From assembly GCA_027365375.1 (NCBI GenBank), contig DAHXNM010000137.1:1-14343 (forward strand): 14,343 bases of DNA. Reading direction: 5' to 3'. The DNA comes from Ferrimicrobium sp. (GTDB taxonomy: Bacteria; Actinomycetota; Acidimicrobiia; Acidimicrobiales; Acidimicrobiaceae). The notes beneath the pieces were generated by a model, which was not told the DNA's origin, made no database searches, and saw nothing but the letters and a program-made list of their open reading frames with translations. The number at the start of each line of letters is the position of its first letter. The first letter of the stretch is position 1. This document shows, one piece after another, positions 13,798 through 14,343 of the stretch. The position numbers and the translations under genes were made by a program.

Positions 13798-14343
13798 CTA
13801 CGCACCTCCTCGCACCAGTCGAAAGAGCTCCACCTCACCGGTCGCTCCAACCATCCTGGCCGCCTGGCGAGCGCGTTCAGTCACCACACGACCGAGAGAG
13901 TCCTGATACCTAGCCAACTGGGCACGATGAGCACGCATGGCGGCGACCTTCTTTTCTACCAGCCCATCTATGCCTATCCAAGTATTTGGCTCCAGCGTTG
14001 CAGCTAGGAGCACCTCAAGCTCCTCAACGGGTTCGCCGGCCTCCGGAAAGTAGGCACGTTGACGCGCTGCAGGAAAGACGGCGTCAAGAACTGCCCATCC
14101 GAGTTGGCGGTGATCACGATGGTTGTAATAGAGATCACCGAAGAAGACCGCGGTCGGATCTCCGGTGAGTACTACCTCTGGGCGAAAACTTCTCATAAGC
14201 GTTACCAGCCTTCGTCGAAACTCTATCGTATTTTCGAGTTCTCCATCCAGATAGGCGAGCTGGATCACGTCATTGACTCCGAGCACCCGACCGGCCTCAA
14301 GAAGCTCTCGAGTCCGTTCCTCGGAGAGGCGTCCCGGGTCATC
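13798..14343 (-). CDS. PIG-L/LmbE family deacetylase, C-terminal part (runs off the right edge)
   Basis: Zinc-dependent N-acetylglucosaminyl-type deacetylase superfamily; actinobacterial members include MshB and Mca of mycothiol metabolism and many of unknown substrate. The frame is open to the window edge, so the N-terminus with the PHPDDxE zinc motif is outside; 181 residues are visible. The first visible residues (DDPGRLSEERTRELLEAGRVLGV) and the following LAYLDGELENT match the family's RxxExxxAAxxLGV...DGEL region. Then comes RSFRPEVVLTGDP, and the zinc-binding NHRDHRQLG at about 73-81 of the visible part. The C-terminus includes GLVEKKVAAMRAHRAQL, typical of the family. An internal GTG at 14286 is not the start. 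It abuts the 119-residue gene downstream. The substrate cannot be told from this part. Confidence 0.9.
   Translation of the reverse strand, partial: DDPGRLSEERTRELLEAGRVLGVNDVIQLAYLDGELENTIEFRRRLVTLMRSFRPEVVLTGDPTAVFFGDLYYNHRDHRQLGWAVLDAVFPAARQRAYFPEAGEPVEELEVLLAATLEPNTWIGIDGLVEKKVAAMRAHRAQLARYQDSLGRVVTERARQAARMVGATGEVELFRLVRGGA

Overview
The window looks like ordinary chromosome from a moderately high-GC actinobacterium. The best fit is an Acidimicrobiia-type organism (Ferrimicrobium/Acidimicrobium relatives), inferred from protein character only: GTP-dependent PEP carboxykinase, an actinobacterial ferrochelatase with Fe-S type cysteines, a DUF3040 protein, FadE-like acyl-CoA dehydrogenase and frequent GTG starts. 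No phage, insertion sequence, CRISPR array, rRNA or tRNA was recognised.

Left part, minus strand (1-5117): the conserved actinobacterial run fakA-like kinase -> recG -> rsmD -> coaD, read right to left. coaD leaves the window at its left edge and only its 55 N-terminal residues are visible. rpmB (ribosomal protein L28) diverges from fakA and is followed after 7 bp by a coproporphyrin ferrochelatase gene (hemH/cpfC), so ribosome and haem functions share a transcription unit.

Middle (6679-10588): pckG points left, convergent with hemH. It shares a divergent intergenic region with thiL (thiamine-monophosphate kinase), which contains a plausible promoter and two inverted repeats. thiL is followed on the plus strand by a small coiled-coil protein and a membrane-anchored DUF4232-like protein.

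Right part, minus strand (10743-14343): an HNH endonuclease-like gene; an acyl-CoA dehydrogenase with a 67-residue basic, Trp-rich protein coupled to its end by an ATGA overlap; a DUF3040 membrane protein; and a PIG-L/LmbE-type deacetylase (cut by the right edge) whose stop codon directly abuts an unrecognised 119-residue protein with a strong ribosome binding site.

Nothing here is a clear undescribed system. The best leads are the two tightly coupled small proteins (67 and 119 residues), the rpmB-ferrochelatase pair, the pckG/thiL control region, and a hand-counted excess of the palindrome CGATCG.
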